In this document: piece after piece, positions 24,900 through 32,282 of the stretch
How the letters are laid out: each line of letters begins with the position of its first letter
Position numbering within the stretch: the first letter of the stretch is position 1
From: Thermococcus sp. JdF3
Lineage (GTDB): Archaea; Methanobacteriota_B; Thermococci; Thermococcales; Thermococcaceae
Length of the DNA: 64,000 nucleotides
Assembly (NCBI RefSeq): GCF_012027495.1
Contig: NZ_SNUK01000004.1
Span: 181,376-245,375, forward strand
Direction: 5' to 3'
Program-made: the position numbers and the translations under genes
Notes under the pieces: model-generated
The model's database searches: none
The model's input: only the letters and a program-made list of their open reading frames with translations
Told to the model about the DNA's origin: nothing

Positions 24900-27659
24900 T
24901 CACGTCCACCTCACGAACTCTCCCTCTATCTGAAGATAGTTCAGCCTCTCTCCCTTGTCCAAGAACTTCCTAACCTCATCCTCCTGGAGGCCTTTCTTCT
25001 CCAAGGTCCTGAAAACAACCTCGAGCGGAATGACCTCATACTTCCTCGCCAGCTTCTCCATCACTCTCACAAACAGCTCGAACCTCTCGCGCTCCCTCGA
25101 CGGAACACCAACCTCAAGAATACTCGCGTCAATCTCGCCGGTTTCCGGGTCATAGGCGACGTATTCAAGGCTCTCCCAAATCAACCTCACAGCCTCCTCA
25201 ACGTCAATCTTCTCGACCTTCTCCGCCAGGCGAAGCTTCGCATGCGCATAAGCCAGCCTTACAATGGCGTCCATCACACGCCTGCTCACAGGCGCTCCGC
25301 TCTGCTTCGTCTTCCGCCTTATCTTCTGGAACTCTGCAACCATCAGTCGGCCGACTTCATCGTCAATCTCAGGGAACACGTTGAACCTCGCGTAGGCGAA
25401 CAGCTTCTTCAACAGATCGTCCTCGATGAGCCTCTCAGGAGGCTTCCGATTCTTCCGTCTCTTAACCTCACTCAGAATGCTCCACCCAATCTCCTCGTCC
25501 TTCTCCTTCTCAGGCTCGTCAAAGAACGCAAAGATAAGGTCAAACCTCGTCAGGACCGGGAACGGAACGTCTAGCTGATCAATCAATAACTGGGTCCTGT
25601 CAATCCTCCCAGCCTTTGGATTGGCTGTGCCGATGATTGTGGCAGTGGCTCTTAGCTTCATGTTCGAAATTCCCGCCTTGGCCGGCGCGACAAACCCATG
25701 CTCCATACACGTCTTCAGCGCGTTAATATCCTCCCGCTTCAAACTGCTGAACTCATCGACCAGGACGATTCCATCACTGCCGAGGACCAGCAGGCCACCC
25801 TTGACCGTGAACTTCCCCGTCAGCTCGTCCTTTTCAAAACTCGCCGTGAGACCAGCACGAGAGGACCCACCACCCTCAGCCGTCAGGACCTTCGGTGCGA
25901 CCTTCTCCAAATCCAAGGCCAGCCTCGACTTACCAACTCCGGGATCTCCCGCAAGGAGAACATGAATGGTGGTCCTCTTGTCCCACAGACCCTCAGCTGA
26001 AACCACCGCCAGAGCTGAGGCCTTCTTAACTGACTCGTACCCCTTAATCCAGGGAGCAACAGACCTCGCGACGGCATCGGGTAAGTCATCACCGTAGAGG
26101 TCCTTCAGCTGGAGGACCTTCTTTACGTCCTTCTTACTCAGCTCCACTTGGAAGCCTCGGTTCAACTGCTCTACATGAATCACCTCAAGCACATAATCAG
26201 ACTCGGCCACGCTCTTCCTCAGCGTTTCTCTCACCCTTAGAATGCCGTAGAGAACCACCTTATCCCCAACGTCCACGGCGCCGGCACCAGAGCCGAGGAT
26301 GTACGCGCTCAGCTCCTTCGGGTTCTCGCCAACGTGAAGGCTCTCTGGAGCATCCCTCACCACGAAATGCTGAATCTCCACCTTCCTCGACTTCTTCACG
26401 TCAAAATCCCACGCGTTCCTGGCACCGCAGGCAGGACACTTTGACTGCGGTTTAGCAGGTTCCCTAGTCGGCCTGTTGAACAGACCAAGCTCATGACCGC
26501 ACTTAGTGCAGACGTACGTGGCCACCTCAAAGAACGGGACCACCTTCGATGCCGAGGTAACGTAACCCTCAACAGCCACGAACTTACCCACCAAGTCAGG
26601 TCTCATATCCCTCGGCCTGAACACCCGCGGAAAGTTCCCGACCTTGACCCTGGCCTCTACAGGCTCGAACTCATCATCGAACAACTCAGGCTCGAGTCGG
26701 GCAATCTCCTCGTAAACCTCCCCCTGGAGTTCCCTCACCGCGTTCTCGAAAGCACCGAGCACAAACTCAGGCTCATCGAAGAGAGCCTTCGCCAGCCTTG
26801 GGTCGTACCTGACCAGGTCAAGGTAGTCCACGTAAAAGTCCTTCCCACCTTCTCTCACCAGGTCCCTGACCCTGTCAAGGTAAACCTCCTCCCCGTCCCT
26901 CTTGAAGTTCCTGAGGAAATCCTTGGCGCTGTTGGTGTAGTCCAGTAAATCCTCGGCCTCCTGGTCATAGCCGAGAAGCTCAAGAACCTTGGCCTTGACG
27001 AACTTCACCACCGAATCCTTCAGCCTGAAAGCAGGCTCACCGTTCACCTCACCAGTGGCGTCGAAAAGGACGGCCTGAAGGCTCTTGGCCGTGTTCCCGT
27101 TGCCGAAGAAATCAGACTTGACCCTGTAAACCATGTTCTTGGTAAAACCCACCTCATCCCTGAGCTTCTGCAATATGATGCTTAGAGGAGTCAGCTCATG
27201 GCCTTCATCCCTTGCTTCCATGACGATGAGAACCACGTTAGAGTGAACGGGTCTTGGTAAGCCGTAGGTCTCCTTGATGACATTTAGTAGTCTCTCAAAT
27301 TTCTCGTTACCAAGCTCTTTTTTGGCTGAACGGTATTTGAACGGTTTGAACAAGCTTTGTTCAAACTGCTCCTCTTCAGATTCTCCAAGAACGCTCGTGT
27401 TCAAACCGTTCAAATCACTTTGAACAGCTCTATAATTTTCGAGAACTACTTTGTAAGCATTGAGCAGGTCCTTCGTGATTGAGGTTGGCAGGAAGCCATA
27501 CTGTCCCCGTATCCATATCCTCAGCATGGGACTCAGCACGCTGGGGTCGAGGTGTTCAAGGCCTTCCTCGTCCATCTGCTTGAGGAGGTCCTCTATCTCC
27601 TCAATGAGCTTGTCCTTGAGCCTGTCGCTGGCCTGCCTGACCTTCTCTGCCTCGCTCAT
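24900..27659 (-). CDS. MCM replicative helicase of the element
   Basis: A 919-aa MCM. It has an extra N-terminal region of about 290 residues, the MCM N-domain with OB fold and a zinc site (CTKCGH...CPAC, about 384-411), then the AAA+ domain: Walker A GDPGVGKS (about 571-578), Walker B IVLVDEF (about 632-638), sensor 1 in GTANP and arginine finger in LTRFDLI. A C-terminal winged helix is likely (LEKKGLQEDEVRKFLDKG). Cellular Thermococcus MCMs are usually shorter at the N-terminus. Residues 77-116 carry one of the twin repeat segments. ATGA overlap with the upstream gene and RBS GGGGTGAGGAC fix the start. Confidence 0.92.
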   Translation of the reverse strand: MSEAEKVRQASDRLKDKLIEEIEDLLKQMDEEGLEHLDPSVLSPMLRIWIRGQYGFLPTSITKDLLNAYKVVLENYRAVQSDLNGLNTSVLGESEEEQFEQSLFKPFKYRSAKKELGNEKFERLLNVIKETYGLPRPVHSNVVLIVMEARDEGHELTPLSIILQKLRDEVGFTKNMVYRVKSDFFGNGNTAKSLQAVLFDATGEVNGEPAFRLKDSVVKFVKAKVLELLGYDQEAEDLLDYTNSAKDFLRNFKRDGEEVYLDRVRDLVREGGKDFYVDYLDLVRYDPRLAKALFDEPEFVLGAFENAVRELQGEVYEEIARLEPELFDDEFEPVEARVKVGNFPRVFRPRDMRPDLVGKFVAVEGYVTSASKVVPFFEVATYVCTKCGHELGLFNRPTREPAKPQSKCPACGARNAWDFDVKKSRKVEIQHFVVRDAPESLHVGENPKELSAYILGSGAGAVDVGDKVVLYGILRVRETLRKSVAESDYVLEVIHVEQLNRGFQVELSKKDVKKVLQLKDLYGDDLPDAVARSVAPWIKGYESVKKASALAVVSAEGLWDKRTTIHVLLAGDPGVGKSRLALDLEKVAPKVLTAEGGGSSRAGLTASFEKDELTGKFTVKGGLLVLGSDGIVLVDEFSSLKREDINALKTCMEHGFVAPAKAGISNMKLRATATIIGTANPKAGRIDRTQLLIDQLDVPFPVLTRFDLIFAFFDEPEKEKDEEIGWSILSEVKRRKNRKPPERLIEDDLLKKLFAYARFNVFPEIDDEVGRLMVAEFQKIRRKTKQSGAPVSRRVMDAIVRLAYAHAKLRLAEKVEKIDVEEAVRLIWESLEYVAYDPETGEIDASILEVGVPSRERERFELFVRVMEKLARKYEVIPLEVVFRTLEKKGLQEDEVRKFLDKGERLNYLQIEGEFVRWT
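27313..27431. repeat. coding-embedded TTGAAC/GTTCAA array (segment A)
   Basis: A 119-bp segment inside the MCM gene with eight GAAC/GTTC cores at offsets 16, 27, 36, 47, 77, 87, 96 and 110. Most carry TT on the outer side (TTGAAC, GTTCAA). It aligns without gaps and in the same reading frame to segment B (27744-27862), about 57% identical by my hand count, with identical first 4 and last 9 bases. Confidence 0.8.
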
Positions 27660-28150
27660 GTCCTCACCCCCGTGAGCCAGTAGGCTATCGTGGTCGGGTC
27701 GGGTTCGACTGGTTTGACCTCCTTTGGCTTGGCGGGTTCTATCAGCTGGTTTTTAGAAGAACGGTAGCGGAACGTTGGGAACATTGAATGTTCCCGATTC
27801 TCCTCACTCTGATTGTCAGGAACACCATGTTCCTCGATGTTCCCACTACCGGGAACAGCTCTTAACTTGTCGAAGACTTCTATCCCTGTGGTGCTGATGT
27901 GGTAGCCTGGCACGTATTTGGCCTTGTCAAAGAGGTTGTCGAAGTGTTTGGCGCGTATGACTGCGAGAATTCCCAGGGCCACGTGGTGGGGGTATCTCGT
28001 GCTCAGGTAGTTGTAGAGTTCCCGGGTGATTTCGGCTTTGTCTTTTATTCCGAGGGTTATGAGGACGGCGTAGAGTTCTTCCCAGTCCCTTTCTTTGAGG
28101 CCGTATTTTTCGAGGAGGCTTATTATCTGCTCCACGTGGGTCTCACTCAT
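27656..28150 (-). CDS. MCM-linked protein sharing the repeat segment
   Basis: A 164-aa protein starting MSETHVEQIISLLEKYGLKE, with a helical N-terminal domain (about 1-90) resembling a winged-helix or helical replication accessory domain. A linker (97-136) is encoded by segment B and ends in the motif MFPTFRYRSSKNQL, which matches LFKPFKYRSAKKEL in the MCM. The tail has PAKPKEVKPVEPDPTT. It is coupled to the MCM gene by ATGA overlap. The shared motif suggests it contacts the same partner as the MCM N-terminus, perhaps in helicase loading. Confidence 0.65.
   Translation of the reverse strand: MSETHVEQIISLLEKYGLKERDWEELYAVLITLGIKDKAEITRELYNYLSTRYPHHVALGILAVIRAKHFDNLFDKAKYVPGYHISTTGIEVFDKLRAVPGSGNIEEHGVPDNQSEENREHSMFPTFRYRSSKNQLIEPAKPKEVKPVEPDPTTIAYWLTGVRT
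27744..27862. repeat. coding-embedded GGGAAC/GTTCCC array (segment B)
   Basis: A 119-bp counterpart of segment A. Cores are GAAC/GTTC at offsets 16, 27, 36, 47, 77, 86, 96 and 110, but the flanks are GG/CC instead of TT/AA at most sites (GGGAAC, GTTCCC). The start AGCT and end AACAGCTCT are shared with segment A. Confidence 0.8.
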
Positions 28151-28202
28151 TCTCTCTCACCTCTCGCGAAAAGTGTAAAATTTTTGCAAAGAAAAGAAAA
28201 GG

Positions 28203-28301
28203 TCATGGGGACCTCCTTTCTTCTCTGAGCAGTATCCCTATTGGCAGGCCGAGAACTGCTCCAAACAGGAAGCCGAGGAGCAAGGCAACAATTGGGTCCA
28301 T
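28203..28301 (-). CDS. 32-aa membrane peptide
   Basis: ATG 28301 with RBS GGAGGTGAGAGAAG gives a peptide starting MDPIVALLLGFLFGAVLG and ending in charged residues (REERRSP). One transmembrane helix is visible. It begins the replication operon, 50 bp upstream of the 164-aa gene, and is divergent from the plus-strand membrane gene. Confidence 0.55.
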   Translation of the reverse strand: MDPIVALLLGFLFGAVLGLPIGILLREERRSP

Positions 28302-28360
28302 CTTCTCTCACCTCCGAAATGGTTAAGTTGGCAAAAACCGGAACTCTCATAGGTGGTGTG

Positions 28361-28780
28361 ATGGCCAACGCAGAGGAGGAAATCAAAAAGGATCTTGAGA
28401 AAATCGATAAACTTGCCGACGGGGGAACTGAAGGTTTGGAGAACAGGAATGGCTCGCTGGATCCTGAGTTAATACGGTTGATTGAACGAGGAGTGAATGC
28501 TATTGAAACGTTGGGAGACCGGTATATTGCATACAAAGAGAAATCTGACGAGTATGCCAAGGAGGTCGAGTTAAGGAAGTACAAGTACTGGACAATTGCA
28601 GTCGTATTGGTTACGGCTCTTGCTGTGGTTTTGCTCGGAGGGGTTCTGTACCTCGCAAATGTGAAAGTCCTCAGCAGTGAGGGTGTCTCCTTCCTCCTTG
28701 GAACCATAGCCGGATACCTATTCAGCGTCTTTGGTGGGTTAATCAGCAGTGCATTGAAATCGAAGGAGTCAGAGGCTTGA
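28361..28780 (+). CDS. plus-strand two-helix membrane protein, possible cargo gene
   Basis: A 139-aa protein: an acidic helical N-terminus (NAEEEIKKDLEKIDKLA), a coiled-coil-like middle, and two C-terminal hydrophobic helices (about 80-103 and 112-130) before SALKSKESEA. ATG 28361 is chosen for RBS AGGTGGTG; ATG 28319 would be longer. It opposes all neighbouring genes, has lower GC than they do, and stands alone. That is typical of an accessory cargo gene, perhaps for immunity or exclusion. Confidence 0.65.
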   Translation: MANAEEEIKKDLEKIDKLADGGTEGLENRNGSLDPELIRLIERGVNAIETLGDRYIAYKEKSDEYAKEVELRKYKYWTIAVVLVTALAVVLLGGVLYLANVKVLSSEGVSFLLGTIAGYLFSVFGGLISSALKSKESEA

Positions 28781-28792
28781 TTTTTCATTCTC

Positions 28793-29317
28793 TCACCTTC
28801 TCCCCAGCAGCTCCTTCTTGATGAACTTGTGGACCATTCCCCCGGAGTTGAAGCGCCTGGCTTTTTCCAGTGGAAGGAGGACCACTTTCCGGCCGTCGGT
28901 GAGCTCCCGCCTCACGGCCAGGCCTCTCTCGACCTTCCAGACGAGCCACTTCACCTTGGTTTTCACGATGTAGTAGGCCGGCACGCCGAGGTAGTTGCTG
29001 AGGTCCTCGAGGAATGTGTACTGAGGCTCGTCGAAGACTGCATAACCGTCGCTCTCGCTGAGCTGATAGCGGCTCTTGACTTCGAGGAGCGCCAGGGGAA
29101 GGCCGTTCTTGAAGTCCCAGAGAATCAAATCAATGTCAAAGAGGCCGATTCTTGTCACCCCGTATTTCTTCCGGACCACCTCGAGGAGGTCGGAGAATTC
29201 CTCGTGAGCGTCGAAGCCGTGGAGCTGGTTGATGATGGCCGAGACTGTCCTGCGTCTTATGCGTTTGACCTCGTGGTGGGTGGTGATGAGGTTCCTCCGG
29301 TCTCCTTCATTGCTCAT
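28793..29317 (-). CDS. PD-(D/E)XK nuclease-like protein
   Basis: A 174-aa protein with the PD-(D/E)XK pattern: Asp in LFDIDLILWDF and the E-x-K in ALLEVKSRY, followed by strands such as PAYYIVKTKVKWLVW. Such proteins act as resolvases, restriction-like or Cas4-like nucleases. It heads toward the replication genes in the early operon, so a replication or recombination role is likely. RBS GGTGGTAGC precedes ATG 29317; it overlaps the upstream gene by ATGA. Confidence 0.7.
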   Translation of the reverse strand: MSNEGDRRNLITTHHEVKRIRRRTVSAIINQLHGFDAHEEFSDLLEVVRKKYGVTRIGLFDIDLILWDFKNGLPLALLEVKSRYQLSESDGYAVFDEPQYTFLEDLSNYLGVPAYYIVKTKVKWLVWKVERGLAVRRELTDGRKVVLLPLEKARRFNSGGMVHKFIKKELLGRR

Positions 29318-29523
29318 GCTACCACCACCGCCTGGGGGAAGCTCTCCCTTGTAAGCCTGAGCGCGTCGGCGGGCACGTGGAGGACGAGTTTGATCTTCTC
29401 CTCCTCGAGCTCGATGTTCGCGACCTGGACCGGCACAAGGGTCCTGAGTTCATCGACTTTCTCAAGCGCCTGGCTGAACTCCTTGAGCCTCTCCAGTTCA
29501 AAATATGTGATTAGAAGCGGCAT
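29314..29523 (-). CDS. 69-aa early protein
   Basis: It has an N-terminal helix (ELERLKEFSQALEKVDELR), then strands (VANIELEEEKIKLVLHVPAD). It has RBS GGGGTGAGCCGCA and is coupled to the nuclease gene by ATGA overlap, so it may form a complex with that nuclease. No family is recognised. Confidence 0.6.
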   Translation of the reverse strand: MPLLITYFELERLKEFSQALEKVDELRTLVPVQVANIELEEEKIKLVLHVPADALRLTRESFPQAVVVA

Positions 29524-29529
29524 TGCGGC

Positions 29530-29799
29530 TCACCCCATCATGCCGGTGTAATCAATCCCAGAAACCTGGAACTCAAGCTCAGGGTAGGCCTCGTAAAACT
29601 CTCTTTCCTCCTTCGCTTTTCCCATTGCAGCTTTGATCTGCTCTGGTGGATTGCTCTTGATGAAGAGCTCGATGTGGTTCTCGCTCCAGTCCCTGAGCCT
29701 CCTTGCGATTTCAGCTGGATAACCCATCTTCCTGAGCCGCTGGTAAATCTCCCTGCGCTCCTCCTTCGTGCGCTGCTCCTTGTACCAAATTGAAGCCAT
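29530..29799 (-). CDS. 89-aa helical early protein
   Basis: A charged, helical protein (KEERREIYQRLRKMGYPAEI) with a hydrophobic C-terminal strand ending in GMMG. The KMGYPAEIARRLRDWSENHI stretch resembles a small helix-turn-helix or UBA-like fold. RBS GGAGGTGGTCTG. It overlaps the upstream stop. Confidence 0.6.
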   Translation of the reverse strand: MASIWYKEQRTKEERREIYQRLRKMGYPAEIARRLRDWSENHIELFIKSNPPEQIKAAMGKAKEEREFYEAYPELEFQVSGIDYTGMMG

Positions 29800-30152
29800 C
29801 AGACCACCTCCTTCTCGACGAGCTTCTTGAGGTATTCAATCTCGGCCTTCCAGAACTCGCGCTTTTCTTCGTCGGACTGCTCCAATGCTTCAAGGATTTC
29901 ATGAGGTGTGACTTTAAAGCCGTAGTTTGTCCTGGTCGGGTGCTTGCCGTCGAGGAACTGGACGAGTTCTTCAAAATTCTCGAACTTCTCGGTTTCTCCA
30001 GAGCGCGTGTAACCCGAGAAGAACCTGTCCACCGGCCTAACAGAGTAACCTTTCCTGCGCTTGTACTTCCTTATCACCTGATATGAGTTTGCAGAGTGGC
30101 GGAACGCTCCGAGCCGGGTCGCGAGAACCCACACAACGTTTATCTCAGTCAT
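29799..30152 (-). CDS. 117-aa early protein
   Basis: It starts MTEINVVWVLATRLGAFRHS, with basic clusters (IRKYKRRKGYSVRPVDRFFS), a central FENFEELVQFLDGK helix and a helical acidic C-terminus. No membrane helix. ATG 30152 overlaps the stop of the 65-aa gene (ATGA) and has RBS GGGTGAGAGT; the longer frame to 30356 is antisense-like noise. No family is recognised. Confidence 0.6.
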   Translation of the reverse strand: MTEINVVWVLATRLGAFRHSANSYQVIRKYKRRKGYSVRPVDRFFSGYTRSGETEKFENFEELVQFLDGKHPTRTNYGFKVTPHEILEALEQSDEEKREFWKAEIEYLKKLVEKEVV

Positions 30153-30346
30153 ACTCTCACCCTCCTGTAAAACCTGCGGACTGAGAAGTTCGAAAAAGGA
30201 AAGCTCTGCTTCACCATGAAGCGCGCCATTTCCTCGGCCTTCTCCCGCGTCCTGGCGAAAATGGTAAATTCGAGAGGCTCTTCGCCTGGCGGTGTTATCC
30301 TCACGCGCCAGGCCTTCATGACCGGCGGCCTTCCGCGTTTCCTCAT
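30149..30346 (-). CDS. 65-aa basic early protein
   Basis: A small alpha/beta protein (MKAWRVRITPPGEEPLEFTI, then a helix TREKAEEMARFMVKQ and a basic strand RRFYRRVRV). It could bind nucleic acid. It sits between coupled early genes, with RBS GGTGATG. Confidence 0.55.
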   Translation of the reverse strand: MRKRGRPPVMKAWRVRITPPGEEPLEFTIFARTREKAEEMARFMVKQSFPFSNFSVRRFYRRVRV

Positions 30347-30352
30347 GGTTCA

Positions 30353-30619
30353 TCACCAGTCGCCGTCGCGGTGCTTGATGTCGTAGAATTCAATGCAGAA
30401 TGTGTATCCGTGCTGGTAGATGTGGACTTTGAGGTTGTGCTTCTTTGCGAAGTTCAGAATCCGCTCCAGGTGCTCAAGGTACAGGTTCGTTGCGAAAACT
30501 TGCAAAGTATAGCTGTCGTCAGCCGGCCAGTAGTTGTTGCCGATCTTCGGCGTGAGGCCGAGATCGCCGAGTTCCTCGTGGAGGTCCTTCATCAGCTCGA
30601 GAACTTCCTCACGCTTCAT
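30353..30619 (-). CDS. 88-aa early protein
   Basis: A mixed alpha/beta protein: an N-terminal helix (EEVLELMKDLHEELGDLGL), then strands and a helix (LEHLERILNFAKKHNLKVHI), ending near HRDGDW. RBS GAGGTGGTGGGAGC precedes ATG 30619. No family is recognised. Confidence 0.6.
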   Translation of the reverse strand: MKREEVLELMKDLHEELGDLGLTPKIGNNYWPADDSYTLQVFATNLYLEHLERILNFAKKHNLKVHIYQHGYTFCIEFYDIKHRDGDW

Positions 30620-30816
30620 GCTCCCACCACCTCGTGTTCGCGCTCCTGGTTCTTATTGACTGAACCAGAATTCTGGAGAATTCTCCAGAATTCTTCAGAC
30701 GGTATGAAGGTCCCATTCTGGTCCATCACCCACTCGTGCTCCTGAAGCTTCTGCCGCGCCGCCTCTGGATTTTGCTTAAACAACTCCCGAATCTCCGACT
30801 CCAACACCACACGCAT
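30616..30816 (-). CDS. 66-aa first gene of the early operon
   Basis: It starts MRVVLESEIRELFKQNPEAA, followed by helices, and the middle (IPSEEFWRILQNSGS) is encoded by a perfect DNA palindrome. A promoter-like CTTATTTAC lies upstream on the minus strand within the TGACA/TGTCA operator, with RBS GAGGTGTCAGGCC. Its position next to the divergent AbrB gene makes it a candidate early regulator. Confidence 0.6.
   Translation of the reverse strand: MRVVLESEIRELFKQNPEAARQKLQEHEWVMDQNGTFIPSEEFWRILQNSGSVNKNQEREHEVVGA
30667..30694. repeat. perfect 28-bp palindrome inside the first early gene
   Basis: The half-site AGAATTCTGGAGAA (30667-30680) is followed at once by its exact reverse complement. It contains three AGAATTCT-like units. 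CTGA and TCAG flank it outside a short mismatch, and TTCTGGTTCAGT (minus strand, 30659-30670) overlaps its edge, repeating the box found in both 22-bp promoter repeats. Confidence 0.8.
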
Positions 30817-30987
30817 GGCCTGACACCTCTGCCAAATTTGTCAAATTTGACATTAATGTCATTGTAAATAAGCCTTGTGGCAAAAATGTCGCCAATGTCT
30901 CTGAAGACATAATGACATAATTGTCATTTATACCAAATAGGTAAATATTTAAGAAAAAATGACAATGTGGCATTGGTGGTGTTAGTG
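30817..30987. promoter_or_regulatory. divergent operator/promoter region with TGACA/TGTCA repeats
   Basis: This spacer between the leftward early operon and the rightward AbrB gene holds seven exact TGACA/TGTCA pentamers, at 30821, 30839, 30848, 30857, 30913, 30922 and 30960. Several are spaced exactly 9 bp apart in alternating orientation. TATA-like boxes point both ways: CTTATTTAC leftward and AAATATTTAAG (about 30943-30953) rightward. It looks like a two-way genetic switch. Confidence 0.65.
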
Positions 30988-31170
30988 GCAAAGGTGGACG
31001 ATGTAGAAATCGTGGGAAGGGTTAGTGCAAATGGGAGAATCGTTATCCCGAAGGATATACGGGACCTGTTGAATATCGAGGACGGGGACTTTGTTAGAAT
31101 CACGATAAAAGAGGTCATCAAGGTTCCTAAGTCAGCTAAGACCAGTTCAAAACGAAAAAAGAAAAAGTGA
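30988..31170 (+). CDS. AbrB/SpoVT-family transcription regulator
   Basis: A 60-aa protein with the swapped-hairpin AbrB DNA-binding core: VGRVSANGRIVIPKDIRDLL, then NIEDGDFVRITI, and a Lys-rich tail. GTG 30988 is preferred, with RBS TGGTGGTG; an in-frame GTG at 30967 is the alternative. It is divergent from the early operon and flanked by repeated pentamers, so it probably represses itself and the early genes. Confidence 0.8.
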   Translation, partial: AKVDDVEIVGRVSANGRIVIPKDIRDLLNIEDGDFVRITIKEVIKVPKSAKTSSKRKKKK

Positions 31171-31172
31171 AC

Positions 31173-32021
31173 TCATCTTGTTTCCTCTACTTTCACTTTC
31201 AGATGGATTCTTGCCGGATAAACTATGTCTCCCATAACTGTGTAATCTACTGTCTTGTCAGTGAACAATGAATAACTGTTATCTAGAATAAGGTAATAGA
31301 TATCTGGGTCTATCCAGTCCAGGTAGCTTGGTGGGCCGTTTGTAATGTCATAGGTTCCACTTTCGGCCTTTTCATATGAGGCCACGACTCTTGGTGTTCC
31401 ACCCTCTTGGTATATTTGGAACTCCGAGGCTCTCATAAAGTCCAGATTTATATCCAAGTTCTCTCTAATGTCTATCGTAGCTTTGACGTTTTCAGCATAC
31501 AGTATGTTTGAGAGGCTGATAGGTATTCCAATGTATTTTCCAGCATCAATAACCTCTGTACCTTCTGCGAGCGTCATGTAGATTGGATCGGCAATACCAA
31601 CGAGGACATAATAGGTTCCAGGAGAAAGAGTAGCAGTATAAGTTCCACTCTTTACATGGTGACTTATGAACTCATAAGTGAGACTGGTTGAATCTTCTTT
31701 CCATTTTTCTAACTCTGAGGCGGGGATTATTGCGAGGTAGGAGATACTTTCTGCTCCTGAGATAATGTCAAGCTGCATAGTAACTTTTGATGTGTGAGTT
31801 ATCTCGATGTCTCCAATATAGTACTGGCTATCCAGAGTTATGTCGTTGTCGTAAGCTACCCATGAGGAGGGGGTCCACTGCTGGCTGGTCTCTGTGGAAC
31901 TTAAGGTTGTTGAAGACGGGGAGGATGGTTGGTTGGAATTCGTGGATGTCCCAATACATCCTGTAGCAAAAACAACCAAAAGTAGGATAGCTCCGGCATA
32001 GAGTTTCTTTAGGGCAACCAT
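31173..32021 (-). CDS. secreted lipoprotein
   Basis: A 282-aa protein with a type II signal peptide: MVALKKLYAGAILLLVVFAT followed by the lipobox Cys (ATGC, Cys22). A Ser/Thr/Asn-rich stalk precedes a beta-rich extracellular domain, partly repetitive, with no cysteine-rich motif. The DNA is clearly more AT-rich than the virion genes. ATG 32021 has a TATATA-type promoter just upstream. It is a surface cargo gene of the provirus; exclusion of related viruses or altered adhesion is possible but unproven. Confidence 0.75.
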   Translation of the reverse strand: MVALKKLYAGAILLLVVFATGCIGTSTNSNQPSSPSSTTLSSTETSQQWTPSSWVAYDNDITLDSQYYIGDIEITHTSKVTMQLDIISGAESISYLAIIPASELEKWKEDSTSLTYEFISHHVKSGTYTATLSPGTYYVLVGIADPIYMTLAEGTEVIDAGKYIGIPISLSNILYAENVKATIDIRENLDINLDFMRASEFQIYQEGGTPRVVASYEKAESGTYDITNGPPSYLDWIDPDIYYLILDNSYSLFTDKTVDYTVMGDIVYPARIHLKVKVEETR

Positions 32022-32282
32022 TGGAAGTCACCGTAGTTAGTATAAAATCAGAGTATATAAATCTCACTAAACAGAGTCAATTCCAAAGCTTTTAGTTCGT
32101 CATCTGTCGTGCGATCGCAAAGGGACCAGGACAAGATCTGCTGCAGCTCGGGGTGTGAAAAAGGCATGAGAAGGCTTTTTCGGAGTACAGAAAAGAGCAT
32201 CTCGGCAGGCGTCGAGTTAAAGCTGTTCAATGGAAAAGGCTTTTAGGCCAAAAATTTATAAAGTCTGTTGGGTGTTTTCGTC
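32022..32282. other. spacer between the lipoprotein and int(N)
   Basis: No gene is assigned. A plus-strand open stretch encodes a Cys-containing segment (KICCSSGCEKGMRRLFRS) without a proper start, possibly a decayed zinc-finger gene. The right end carries the int(N) promoter; the left end carries the leftward lipoprotein promoter near 32050-32060. Confidence 0.4.
32253..32262 (+). promoter_or_regulatory. int(N) TATA box, probably also feeding tRNA-Ser
   Basis: AATTTATAAA lies 21 bp before ATG 32283, so the int(N) transcript should be nearly leaderless. No other TATA-like box is visible between here and the tRNA-Ser gene at 32554. Confidence 0.65.

Noticed and set aside
32048..32230. 60-codon minus-strand frame between the lipoprotein and int(N)
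   Set aside because: No RBS, overlaps the lipoprotein promoter, no recognisable pattern; a decayed plus-strand remnant is equally likely.
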